A DNA stretch of 47,369 nt from Clostridia bacterium (GTDB lineage: Bacteria > Bacillota > Clostridia > Christensenellales > Pumilibacteraceae): assembly GCA_017623435.1 (NCBI GenBank), contig JAGAPD010000002.1:1-47369 (forward strand), written 5' to 3'. The position numbers were made by a program, and so were the translations under genes. Below the pieces are notes generated by a model. It was given only the letters and a program-made list of their open reading frames with translations, was not told where the DNA came from and ran no database searches. This document shows, one piece after another, positions 25,126-33,010 of the stretch. Each line of letters opens with the position of its first letter. Position 1 is the first letter of the stretch.

Positions 25126-25746
25126 ATGAACCTTATTTTGTTAGGCGCTCCCGGCGCAGGCAAGGGCACGCAGGCAGTTAAGATTGCTCAAAAGCACGGA
25201 ATTCCCCATATTTCCACGGGTGACATCTTCCGTAAGAATATCAAGGAGCAAACTCCTATCGGCGTGGTTGCTAAATCTTATATTGACAAAGGACAGCTCG
25301 TTCCCGACGAAGTAACGGTGGAAATCGTAAGACTTCGCTTAATGGAAGAGGACGCGCAAAAGGGTTTCCTTTTGGACGGATTCCCCCGCAATATAGAGCA
25401 GGCGAAGGCACTTGATAAGTTCGCGTCCGTTGATACGGTTATCAATATCGACGTGCGTCTTGACGCCCTCTGTGAGCGTATTTGTGGCAGACGCGTTTGC
25501 GGTAAGTGTGGAAAGAGTTTCCATATTACTACTATGACGAGTGAATTCTGCGACGAATGTGGCGAAAAACTTATCCACCGCGACGACGATCAGCCCGAAA
25601 CGGTTAACGCTCGTTTGGCGGTTTATGCTAAATCTACTCAACCTCTTATCGACTACTACAAAGAGCAGGGTAAGTTGGAAAGCGTAGACGGCATGAAAAA
25701 AATCGACGAGGTTTTTGAAGAAATCTCAAAGGTATTAAGTAAATAA
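25126..25746 (+). CDS. adk: Adenylate kinase, zinc-lid type
   Basis: 206 residues. P-loop GAPGAGKGTQ (8-17), AMP site near ISTGDIFR, LLDGFPRN, and a LID domain with four zinc cysteines (125, 128, 142, 145). It interconverts AMP, ADP and ATP. The zinc lid is typical of Gram-positive enzymes. Its stop overlaps the map start by 1 nt (TAATG). Confidence 0.98.
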   Translation: MNLILLGAPGAGKGTQAVKIAQKHGIPHISTGDIFRKNIKEQTPIGVVAKSYIDKGQLVPDEVTVEIVRLRLMEEDAQKGFLLDGFPRNIEQAKALDKFASVDTVINIDVRLDALCERICGRRVCGKCGKSFHITTMTSEFCDECGEKLIHRDDDQPETVNARLAVYAKSTQPLIDYYKEQGKLESVDGMKKIDEVFEEISKVLSK

Positions 25747-26492
25747 TGATTCCTATTAAAAGCGAAACGGACCTCGTTAAAATGCGTCGTGCGTGCAAGG
25801 TTACGGGCGATACGCTCAAAATGATTGAAGAGCATATTAAGCCGGGCGTTACCACCGCGCAACTTGACGAGATTATCGAAAAGTTCATAAGAGAACAAGG
25901 CTGTACGCCAAGTTTCAAGAATTTGTACGGTTTCCCCGCGTCAGCGTGTATTTCCGTCGACGACGTCGTAGTTCACGGCATTCCGTCGGATAAACCGCTC
26001 GAAGAGGGACAAATCGTTAGTATCGACGTTGGCGCTTGCTACGGCGGATTTCACGGCGACGCTGCCCGTACCTTTGCGGTAGGACAGATTACGCGTGAAA
26101 AACAACGCCTTATCGACGTAACGCGTCAAAGTTTTTTTGAAGGAATAAAACACGCGCGTGCAGGTCGTCGCCTCGGTGACGTTTCCCACGCAATTCAACA
26201 ACACGTTGAATCTAACGGATATGCGATCGTTCGCGCAATGACCGGTCACGGAATCGGCAGACGCGTGCACGAAGAACCGAATATCCCTAACTACGGTCAG
26301 GCTGGCTGTGGTGTTATGCTCAAAAGCGGTTACACGCTCGCAATCGAGCCTATGGTAAACGCCGGCGAGTTCAAGGTATTGATCGATCAGGGTGACAAAT
26401 GGACGTGCAGAACGGTGGACGGCAGTCCCAGCGCCCATTACGAGAACACAATTTTGGTTCGAGATGGAGAACCTGAGATTTTAACCCTGTAA
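25746..26492 (+). CDS. map: Methionine aminopeptidase, type I
   Basis: 248 residues, pita-bread fold. Metal ligands are visible in SIDVGACYGGFHGDAART (two Asp), GHGIGRRVHEEP (His), LAIEPMV (Glu) and ENTILV (Glu). It removes the initiator methionine from new proteins. No extra N-terminal SH3 or zinc domain. Coupled to adk by overlap. Confidence 0.98.
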   Translation: MIPIKSETDLVKMRRACKVTGDTLKMIEEHIKPGVTTAQLDEIIEKFIREQGCTPSFKNLYGFPASACISVDDVVVHGIPSDKPLEEGQIVSIDVGACYGGFHGDAARTFAVGQITREKQRLIDVTRQSFFEGIKHARAGRRLGDVSHAIQQHVESNGYAIVRAMTGHGIGRRVHEEPNIPNYGQAGCGVMLKSGYTLAIEPMVNAGEFKVLIDQGDKWTCRTVDGSPSAHYENTILVRDGEPEILTL

Positions 26493-26497
26493 AACAG

Positions 26498-26527
26498 TTT
26501 ACAAAACCATATCAAATGTGTTATAAT
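26498..26527 (+). promoter_or_regulatory. Internal promoter before the KOW-infA segment
   Basis: -35 TTTACA (26498-26503), 18-nt spacer, perfect TATAAT (26522-26527). It starts 6 nt after the map stop codon and could boost expression of infA and the alpha operon genes. Confidence 0.7.
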
Positions 26528-26555
26528 ATTAATTGCGGTTTGCAAGGTGAGTGAA

Positions 26556-26786
26556 ATGGCTTTGAAAGAAGGAACTATCGTAAAAAGTCTAAAAGGCCAC
26601 GATACGGGCAGGATATACGTCGTTATCAGTGCTGCAGGCGAGGACTTCGTTTTGCTGTGCGACGGCAAGTATCGCAAGCTCGATAACCCCAAGCAAAAGC
26701 GTATTAAACACCTAGAAGTTATTGGTGAAATCCGATTGTCTGCTTCCGTTACGGATGCTAGCGTCAGAAAAATCTGTAAGTTATAA
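26556..26786 (+). CDS. KOW-domain RNA-binding protein (L14e-like)
   Basis: 76 residues from ATG 26556, which has AGGTGA five bases upstream; GTG 26547 is possible but lies on that site. A KOW/SH3 barrel with GTIVKSLKGHDTGRIYVV at the start, then KYRKLDNPKQKRIKHLE. This small protein of the L14e/L27e type (COG2163) is characteristic of the map-infA interval in Clostridia. Its role is unknown but presumably ribosomal. Confidence 0.9.
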   Translation: MALKEGTIVKSLKGHDTGRIYVVISAAGEDFVLLCDGKYRKLDNPKQKRIKHLEVIGEIRLSASVTDASVRKICKL

Positions 26787-26801
26787 TTTTTTGGAGGAAT
26801 T

Positions 26802-27023
26802 ATGCCGAAAGACGATAATATCGAAGCCGAAGGCACCGTCGTTGAATGTTTACGCAACGCAATGTTCAAGGTTAAACTCGTTAACGGACATATCGTAACC
26901 TGCACCATTTCCGGAAAAATCAGAATGCATTACATTAAGATTTTGGAAGGCGACACGGTTAAGATTGAAATGTCCCCTTACGACATAACCAAGGGAAGAA
27001 TCACCTACAGAAACAAGAATTAA
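26802..27023 (+). CDS. infA: Translation initiation factor IF-1
   Basis: 73 residues, a single OB fold with [40 protein letters not shown] and GRITYR. It binds the 30S A site during initiation. GGAGG precedes the start. Confidence 0.98.
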   Translation: MPKDDNIEAEGTVVECLRNAMFKVKLVNGHIVTCTISGKIRMHYIKILEGDTVKIEMSPYDITKGRITYRNKN

Positions 27024-27035
27024 AGGAGTTTTATT

Positions 27036-27152
27036 ATGAAAGTAAGAGCATCTGTTAAGCCCATGTGTGACAAGTGCAAGGTTATCAAGCGTCACGGCAA
27101 GGTAATGGTTATCTGCTCCAAGTATCCCAACCACAAGCAGAGACAAGGTTAA
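27036..27152 (+). CDS. rpmJ: Ribosomal protein L36
   Basis: 38 residues, [20 protein letters not shown], with zinc ligands Cys11, Cys14, Cys27 and His33. It is one residue longer than the usual 37 because of an insertion between Cys27 and His33. AAGGAG precedes the start. It fills its standard place between infA and rpsM. Confidence 0.97.
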   Translation: MKVRASVKPMCDKCKVIKRHGKVMVICSKYPNHKQRQG

Positions 27153-27362
27153 TAATAGGTAAATTTGCCCGAATTTCGTTCGGGCTTATGGACTATATGC
27201 GGATAAAACCAAAGAGTGTACTTATAGGAGAAGTGCGCCCTTTGGCTATTGCCGTATAAAGTAGAAAACACTCGCGTTGCGACAACTTTTTATCATTCCA
27301 GAAAAAGTCGTCCCCGCGCTTTAAGATATAAATATTTCATAAAATTATTAAGGAGAATACCG
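27153..27362 (+). promoter_or_regulatory. 210-nt untranslated gap rpmJ-rpsM with hairpin
   Basis: In most Bacillota rpsM follows rpmJ within a few tens of bases; here the gap is 210 nt. A hairpin GCCCGAA-TTTCG-TTCGGGC (27167-27185) lies at its start without a T run. I see no promoter, open frame or known riboswitch. It may be a leader for control of the S13-S11-S4-alpha-L17 block, for which S4 is the regulator in other bacteria. Confidence 0.4.
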
Positions 27363-27734
27363 ATGGCAAGAATAGCAGGTATTGATTTGCCGAGAGAGAA
27401 GCGCATCGAAATAGGTCTTACCTATATTTACGGTATTGGCAGACCTCTCGCAAACAAAATTTTGGAGGCAACCGGCGTAAGTCCTGACGTTCGCGTTAAG
27501 GACCTCACCGAAGAACAAGAAAACGCAATCAGAAGTTATATTGAAAAGAACGTAGTTACCGAGGGTGACCTTCACCGCGAAATCGCTCTTAACATTAAAC
27601 GTCTGATGGAAATTGGCTGCTACCGCGGCGTTAGACATCGTAAGGGTCTTCCCGTTCGTGGTCAAAGCACCAAGCAGAACGCACGTACGCGTAAGGGTCC
27701 CAAGCGTACCGTAGGCCGTGCGAAGAAGAAGTAG
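27363..27734 (+). CDS. rpsM: Ribosomal protein S13
   Basis: 123 residues from ATG 27363 after AAGGAG; the longer open frame upstream has no start site. It begins [20 protein letters not shown] and ends with the basic [18 protein letters not shown] tail that contacts P-site tRNA. 30S head protein, partner of S19. Confidence 0.98.
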   Translation: MARIAGIDLPREKRIEIGLTYIYGIGRPLANKILEATGVSPDVRVKDLTEEQENAIRSYIEKNVVTEGDLHREIALNIKRLMEIGCYRGVRHRKGLPVRGQSTKQNARTRKGPKRTVGRAKKK

Positions 27735-27747
27735 GAGATAAAGAACT

Positions 27748-28134
27748 ATGGCAGTTAAGAAAACTACTAAAAAGAGAATTACTAAGAACATTGACAAAGG
27801 TCAAGTTCATATTCACGCATCTTTCAACAATACGCTTATCACTTTCACGGACGAGCAGGGTAACGCAGTTTCCGCTTGCAGCGCAGGCGCACTTGGTTTC
27901 CGCGGTTCGAGAAAGAGCACTCCCTTTGCAGCACAGCAGGCTTGTGAAAAAGCAGCGCTCGTTGCAAAAGAGCACGGCATTTCTAGCGTAGAAGTATTTG
28001 TTAAGGGCCCCGGTTCGGGCCGTGAATCCACTATCCGCGCATTGGAAACCGTAGGCATTGCAGTTACCGCAATTACCGACGTTTCGCCCATCCCCCACAA
28101 CGGATGCAGACCCCCCAAGCGCAGAAGAGTATAA
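27748..28134 (+). CDS. rpsK: Ribosomal protein S11
   Basis: 128 residues with [18 protein letters not shown] and the end [18 protein letters not shown], fully typical. It shapes the 30S platform near the E-site mRNA. Confidence 0.98.
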   Translation: MAVKKTTKKRITKNIDKGQVHIHASFNNTLITFTDEQGNAVSACSAGALGFRGSRKSTPFAAQQACEKAALVAKEHGISSVEVFVKGPGSGRESTIRALETVGIAVTAITDVSPIPHNGCRPPKRRRV

Positions 28135-28147
28135 GGAGATTAGATAA

Positions 28148-28768
28148 ATGGCTAAATATACTAATGCAGATTGCAAACTTTGCAGACGCGAAGGCGCAAA
28201 ACTTTTCCTTAAAGGCGAGCGTTGCTCCACCAAAAAGTGCGCTATGGAAAAGCGTCCCGTTGCACCCGGTATGCACGGTGTAACTCGTAAAAAGGCATCT
28301 GAATACAACATTCAGTTGCGTGAAAAGCAGAAGGTTAAGCGCGCTTACGGTCTTTTGGAAAAGCAGTTCAGAGACTACTATGAAGAAGCTGAGCGTATGC
28401 GTGGCGTAACGGGTGAGAATATGCTTGCTCTTATCGAGAAGCGTCTTGACAACGTCGTTTACAGAATGGGTATCGGTTCCAGCCGTGCGCAGAGCCGTCA
28501 GATCGTAAACCACGCTCTCATCACCGTTAACGGCAAAACTGTTGATATTCCCAGTTACCAAGTTAAGCCTGGTGACGTTATTGCAGTAAAGGAGAATAAG
28601 AAGGATAACGCTCTGTTCAAGGAGCTTCGTGGCGCTAAGATCGTTATGCCTAAGTGGGTTGAGTTTGATACCGAAACCTTCGTTGGCAAAATCGTTGATA
28701 ATCCCAAGCGCGAAGACATCGACTTGAACATCAACGAGCAGCTTATCATCGAGTTGTATTCGAAGTAA
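28148..28768 (+). CDS. rpsD: Ribosomal protein S4, zinc-binding type
   Basis: 206 residues. N-terminal zinc cysteines Cys9, Cys12, Cys26 and Cys31, then the S4 RNA-binding domain with [20 protein letters not shown] and [16 protein letters not shown]. It nucleates 30S assembly on 16S rRNA and regulates its own mRNA in many bacteria. Placing S4 in this operon is usual for Clostridia. Confidence 0.98.
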   Translation: MAKYTNADCKLCRREGAKLFLKGERCSTKKCAMEKRPVAPGMHGVTRKKASEYNIQLREKQKVKRAYGLLEKQFRDYYEEAERMRGVTGENMLALIEKRLDNVVYRMGIGSSRAQSRQIVNHALITVNGKTVDIPSYQVKPGDVIAVKENKKDNALFKELRGAKIVMPKWVEFDTETFVGKIVDNPKREDIDLNINEQLIIELYSK

Positions 28769-28804
28769 GCCGCTTAAGTAACCAAGTAAGGAGATTTAAA
28801 TAAT

Positions 28805-29758
28805 ATGATGGAAATCGAAACGCCAAGAATCACACTTGAGGAAAGCGCTGATAGTCGCTCGGGTAAGTTTATTGTAGAACCGCTTGAACGTGGATACGGA
28901 ATTACGCTGGGTAACGCTCTTCGCCGCGTACTCTTATCGGCATTGCCCGGTACTGCTGTGATTGGCATCAATATCGAAGGCATCTCTCACGAATTCTCCA
29001 CGATTCCCGGCGTCAAGGAAGACGTTGCTGAAATCATTCTCAATCTTAAAGGTCTTAACCTCAAAGCAGAATATTCTGACAAGAGCTCGAAAAAGACGCT
29101 TAAAATCGAGTGAAAGAGCCCGGGTATCGTTACGGCTGCTGACATTGAAAACGATCCGGAAATAACCATTCTCAACCCCGATATGTACATTTGCACGCTT
29201 GACGAAGGCGCAGTACTTAATATCGAAATGGTTGTAGGTTGTGGCAGAGGCTACGTCGTTGCAAAGAACAACGCTGATCCCACCCAGCCCATCGGTTATA
29301 TTCCCATTGATTCGATTTTTACCCCTGTTAAAGCGGCAAGTTACAGCGTAGAAACTGCTCGCGTAGGTGAGAGTATCGATTACGACAAACTCATTATCGA
29401 AGTCAAGACCGACGGCTCGTTGTCCGCTAAGGACGTATTGAGCCTCGCAGCGAAAGCGCTTTGCGAACACATCAGATTGTTCGTTGACCTTTCCGACGCG
29501 TTCAGCGGTACGACCATTTTGGTATCGAGTGACGGCGATAAGCATACCAAGATTTTGGAAATGAGCATCGAGGAAATGGATTTGTCCGTTAGAAGTTACA
29601 ACTGTCTTAAACGCGCAGGTATCCATACCGTCGAGGATTTAACGAAAAAGAGCGAAGACGATATGCTTAAGGTCAGAAATTTGGGCAGAAAGTCGCTTGA
29701 TGAAGTTATTGCTAAACTTCACAGCTACGGCCTTGACCTCAGAAGCAACGAAGATTAG
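28805..29758 (+). CDS. rpoA: RNA polymerase alpha subunit, interrupted by an in-frame TGA
   Basis: With the stop ignored the frame codes for 317 codons, the normal length for alpha. The N-terminal part has [25 protein letters not shown] and [18 protein letters not shown]; the C-terminal domain has [17 protein letters not shown] and [13 protein letters not shown], the UP-element and activator contact helices. Codon 103 (29111-29113) is TGA, inside the second subdomain of the N-terminal domain between TLKIE and [11 protein letters not shown], where relatives have an ordinary residue. No base is lost or gained: the frame before and after is the same. The next in-frame ATG is 29183 and has no ribosome binding site. 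A base-calling or assembly error is the simplest explanation; true nonsense mutation or readthrough are alternatives. Flanking genes rpsD and rplQ are intact. Confidence 0.9.
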
Positions 29759-29767
29759 GAGGACATT

Positions 29768-30277
29768 ATGGCAATTCAGAGAAAATTAGGCAAGCCCACT
29801 GACCAAAGAGCGGCTTTGCTTAGAAATCAGGTTACTGAACTTTTGTGGAATGGCAAAATTGAAACGACCTTGGCTCGCGCTAAGGAAGTTGCAAAAGTTG
29901 CTGAGAAACTTCTCACCGCAGCAATCAATACCTATACCGATACCGTTAAGAAGGTAGAAACCCGTAAGAAGAACGACAAGGAGATCAAGGTTGAAGTTGT
30001 TAACGACGGACCTAAGAAGCTCGCTGCTCGTCGTAAGATTATGGCTTACGTTTACGACCTTCAGGAACAGAGAAAGGAAAAGGAGAGCAAGGCGAACTTT
30101 AAGGCTCGTACCGAGAACATCCAACATCCTCTTCTTGAGAAAATGTTCAACGAGTATGCTCCCAAGTATGCTCAGCGCGGTAAGGAATTAGGCCAGATGG
30201 GCGGATATACCCGCATCATCAAGCTTGGTAACCGTCGTGGCGACGCTGCAGAATCGGCTATTATCGAGTTGGTTTAA
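29768..30277 (+). CDS. rplQ: Ribosomal protein L17, long form
   Basis: 169 residues, about 50 more than B. subtilis L17. The core RKLGKPTDQRAALLRNQVT start and the GGYTRIIKLGNRRGDAAES end are typical. The extra length is a charged Lys/Glu-rich insert at about residues 57-110, a pattern seen in clostridial L17. Last gene of the cluster, followed by a terminator. Confidence 0.97.
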   Translation: MAIQRKLGKPTDQRAALLRNQVTELLWNGKIETTLARAKEVAKVAEKLLTAAINTYTDTVKKVETRKKNDKEIKVEVVNDGPKKLAARRKIMAYVYDLQEQRKEKESKANFKARTENIQHPLLEKMFNEYAPKYAQRGKELGQMGGYTRIIKLGNRRGDAAESAIIELV

Positions 30278-30301
30278 TATAGCGTAATATTTAAAACAAA
30301 A

Positions 30302-30330
30302 GGACTTATCTAATTGATAGGTCCTTTTTT
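30302..30330 (+). terminator. Terminator of the ribosomal cluster
   Basis: GGACTTATC (30302-30310) / GATAGGTCC (30316-30324) with one G-T pair, loop TAATT, then six T; 24 nt after the rplQ stop. Confidence 0.9.
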
Positions 30331-30490
30331 CGTGCTTAAAAACGACTAAAAATAGCCAAAAACCGCTCAAAATGCACGATTTTTGTTGATTTTCGTCGAA
30401 TTATGAAACAATTAAATTATTGTTCAACTATTTGTAAACGATAAAAACAAACAAAAAACGACAAAGGTTTTTACTTTGCCGTTTCGTTTT

Positions 30491-31258
30491 TTATAGTTGT
30501 TTTTGCGCGCTGGGGGTAATGGAAAATTCCGCCTTGTAGTTGCGCAGGAAAGTGGGATAGCTTTCGTAGCCAAGTAGTCGCGCCGTCTCGATAACGCTAT
30601 AACCGCGCTGAATATAGTCGCGCGCTACGTACATTTTTCGTGTCCTTACGTAGCGCATAATTCCCGTTTTCATAGTGCTGATAAACAGGTGGCACAGGTA
30701 CGACTTTGACACAAATAACGCTTTTGCGATGCTGTCTGCAGTCAAGTCCTCGTGTAAATTCTCTGAAATGTAATTTATGGCGTTGCTAACCACGGTAGGT
30801 AGTTTTTCCGAGGTGTTAACGGTGGGCGAGTGCACGGACAAAGATATCACGATTTCGTTTATAAGCGAGCAAAGTAGCACGTGATACACGGACTTGTCGC
30901 AAATACGCGCGTAGCGTACTATTTTCTCGTAAGCGGACATAACGTCGTCGTTAGCTTTCATTACGATTTCGCGCTCGATTTGTAGCGGAGGCATAAGAGT
31001 TGGCTCGAAGTTGATGACGTGGCGCTCGTAAACGCCCCCACGCGAGGTTTGTAGTACGTGGTAAATTCCGGGCGGGATAAAGAACACCGTACCGTCCGAA
31101 AATTCGTAAGATCTATCGCCCACGATAAAAGTACCGCCACCCTTAACGACGTACAAAAGCTCGTACGAGGTGTGCGAGTGCGATTCGAAACCGTATTCGT
31201 TGTTCGTAACGGAATGCGAATGTATAAGGTTGTCAAAACGCGTATATAAATAGTTCAT
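30491..31258 (-). CDS. AraC-family transcriptional regulator
   Basis: 255 residues. The N-terminal cupin sensor (about 15-85) has HSHTSYELLYVVKGGG and FFIPPGIYH. The C-terminal part (about 155-255) has two helix-turn-helix units: LTADSIAKALFVSKSYLCHLF and VIETARLLGYESYPTFLRNYKAEF. It is divergent from the uronate operon, so it most likely activates that operon when its sugar ligand is present. Its -10 box lies exactly 6 nt before the ATG, so the mRNA is probably leaderless. Confidence 0.92.
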   Translation of the reverse strand: MNYLYTRFDNLIHSHSVTNNEYGFESHSHTSYELLYVVKGGGTFIVGDRSYEFSDGTVFFIPPGIYHVLQTSRGGVYERHVINFEPTLMPPLQIEREIVMKANDDVMSAYEKIVRYARICDKSVYHVLLCSLINEIVISLSVHSPTVNTSEKLPTVVSNAINYISENLHEDLTADSIAKALFVSKSYLCHLFISTMKTGIMRYVRTRKMYVARDYIQRGYSVIETARLLGYESYPTFLRNYKAEFSITPSAQKQL

Positions 31259-31264
31259 AGCTAT

Positions 31265-31343
31265 ATTATAACATAATAAAGCACAAAATGCAATATTATT
31301 TGCACATTTTGGTATTGATTTGTAAAAATTACTTTTGTATAAT
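31265..31343. promoter_or_regulatory. Divergent promoters and AraC-type operator
   Basis: Minus strand (regulator): TTGCAT (31293-31288), 17 nt, TATAAT (31270-31265), then only 6 nt to the ATG. Plus strand (operon): TTGATT (31315-31320), 17 nt, TATAAT (31338-31343). Between them GCACA is repeated directly at 31281 and 31302, 21 bp apart (two helix turns). CAAAATG (31284-31290) and CATTTTG (31305-31311) form a dyad. The left half site covers the regulator's -35 region and the right one ends just before the operon's -35 box, the classical layout for autorepression and activation. Confidence 0.75.
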
Positions 31344-31383
31344 AGATATACGGTAACTATAATTATAAATATAGGAGAATGAT

Positions 31384-32154
31384 ATGACTAAACAACCCAT
31401 TATTGCCGCGCAGTTATATACCCTGCGCGATTATGCGAAAACTCAAGACGACCTTCTTAAAACGCTTGAAAAGGTAAAGGCAATAGGGTACGACTGCGTT
31501 CAGATTTCGGGCGTAGGACCGTACGACGCGCACGCATTACGTGATAAATTAGACGAGCTGAATATGACCGTTTGCGTAACTCATACTTCGCTTGACCGCC
31601 TCGTGAACGAAACGGACGATCTTATCGCTCACCATAAACTTTTAGACATTAAGTACGCCGGACTTGGCTACTACGAGTTCAAAACGCTTGACGACTGCAA
31701 GGCGTTCTTGGAAAAGATTAAGCCTATGTCTAAGAAATTGCGCGACAACGGCATTAAATTCGTTTATCATAATCACGCTCACGAGTTCGTAAAGCTTGAG
31801 GGCGGAGTTCGTCCCATGGACTATATTTTAGAGCATACCACGCCCGAAGAAATGGGTATTTTGGCGGATATGTTCTGGCTTCAAGCAGGTGGCGTAAGCC
31901 CCGTGAAGTTCGTAACGGACAACGCGGATAGACTGGATATCGTTCACTTTAAGGATATGAAATATTCGCTTGACCGCACTCAGCTTATGGCGGCTATTTA
32001 CGACGGAAATATGGACTACGACGCAATTTACGACGCGGTCGTAAAGGCGGGCGTTGAATATATCGCGGTTGAGCAGGATTCGTGCTACGACCGTTGCCCC
32101 TTTGACGAGTTAAAGCTCAGTCGTGACAATATCAAAAACAGATTAGGAGTATAA
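31384..32154 (+). CDS. Sugar phosphate isomerase/epimerase family TIM barrel (first)
   Basis: 256 residues, xylose-isomerase-like barrel (AP endonuclease 2 family). Motifs are AAQLYTLRDY at the start, VYHNHAHEF (about 138-146), ILADMFWLQAGG, and IVHFKDMK, with Glu, Asp and His residues that bind a divalent metal in this family. The family covers ketose epimerases, inosose dehydratases and lyases of 3-keto-glycosides, so the exact reaction is open. First gene of the operon, with AGGAG. The next gene starts 1 nt after its stop and is a second, distinct member of the family. Confidence 0.85.
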   Translation: MTKQPIIAAQLYTLRDYAKTQDDLLKTLEKVKAIGYDCVQISGVGPYDAHALRDKLDELNMTVCVTHTSLDRLVNETDDLIAHHKLLDIKYAGLGYYEFKTLDDCKAFLEKIKPMSKKLRDNGIKFVYHNHAHEFVKLEGGVRPMDYILEHTTPEEMGILADMFWLQAGGVSPVKFVTDNADRLDIVHFKDMKYSLDRTQLMAAIYDGNMDYDAIYDAVVKAGVEYIAVEQDSCYDRCPFDELKLSRDNIKNRLGV

Positions 32155-32155
32155 T

Positions 32156-33010
32156 ATGGAAATCAGACTTTGTGCGTTTGCCGACGAGGCAAGCAAGGAA
32201 TTCGAGCGTCAGTTGGACGTTCTTAACGAAGAAAATATCCCGTATATCGAATTGCGCGGACTGGACGGAACGAACGTTTCGGACCTGACGGAAGAGCAGG
32301 CGAGAGAGTATAAAAAGCTTCTTGACGCGAAGGGAATTAAGGTTTGGTCGATCGGCTCGCCCCTTGGCAAGATCAACCTTGACGGCGACCACGAGGCACA
32401 TTTTAAAAAGGCAAGACACACCTTCCGCTTGGCTCGCATTTTTGACACGACGAGAATCAGAATGTTCTCGTACTACAACGTGGACTACGATAAGGACGAG
32501 CAAAAGGTATTCGATAACCTCAGAAAAATGGTGGAAATCGCGCGTGAAGAGGGAGTCGTGCTTTATCACGAGAACGAGAAGGGCATTTACGGCGACCTCG
32601 CGGTAAGAGTGGAAAAACTGCTTAATAACGTAGACGGGCTTGAATGCATTTTTGACCCTGCTAACTACGTTCAATGCGGTCAGAATATAGAGGACGCACT
32701 TAACCTTTTGGTGAAGAAAACGGGCTATTTCCACATAAAAGACGCGCTCGTCAGCGGTGAGGTCGTGCCTTCGGGTAAGGGCGACGGAAACATTGATTTG
32801 CTCGTTAAAAGCATTGATAAGGACGTTACGCTCACGCTTGAACCGCACCTTGCCGTGTTTGAAGGATATTCGCATATCGACCACACGGAATTAAAGAACA
32901 AATACGTGTTTAACACCGCGCGTGAGGCTTTCGCAGCGGCGGTTGACGCGCTTAAAACGATATTGAAAAACAACGGATTCGTAGAGGAGAATAAAGTATG
33001 GAAAAAGTAA
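32156..33010 (+). CDS. Sugar phosphate isomerase/epimerase family TIM barrel (second)
   Basis: 284 residues of the same AP endonuclease 2-type barrel. Motifs are FADEASKEFERQLDVL, YIELRGLDGTNV, LYHENEKGIYGD (metal Glu), CIFDPANYVQCG and YFHIKDAL, with LEPHLAVF near the end. The ENEKGIYGD form is typical of a branch often found beside Gfo/Idh genes in gut bacteria. It overlaps the next gene by 13 nt, showing tight coupling. Substrate unknown; a sugar acid or 3-keto sugar is likely from the context. Confidence 0.85.
   Translation: MEIRLCAFADEASKEFERQLDVLNEENIPYIELRGLDGTNVSDLTEEQAREYKKLLDAKGIKVWSIGSPLGKINLDGDHEAHFKKARHTFRLARIFDTTRIRMFSYYNVDYDKDEQKVFDNLRKMVEIAREEGVVLYHENEKGIYGDLAVRVEKLLNNVDGLECIFDPANYVQCGQNIEDALNLLVKKTGYFHIKDALVSGEVVPSGKGDGNIDLLVKSIDKDVTLTLEPHLAVFEGYSHIDHTELKNKYVFNTAREAFAAAVDALKTILKNNGFVEENKVWKK

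Noticed and set aside
29111..29113. rpoA TGA as selenocysteine or as general TGA recoding
   Set aside because: Alpha subunits have no redox cysteine at this place, no SECIS-like hairpin is evident just after the codon, and TGA ends several other genes here (rplB, rplD, rplE, trxA).
29183..29758. Second half of rpoA as a separate gene starting at ATG 29183
   Set aside because: There is no ribosome binding site, and the start lies in the middle of a conserved fold; a split alpha subunit would not fold as known.
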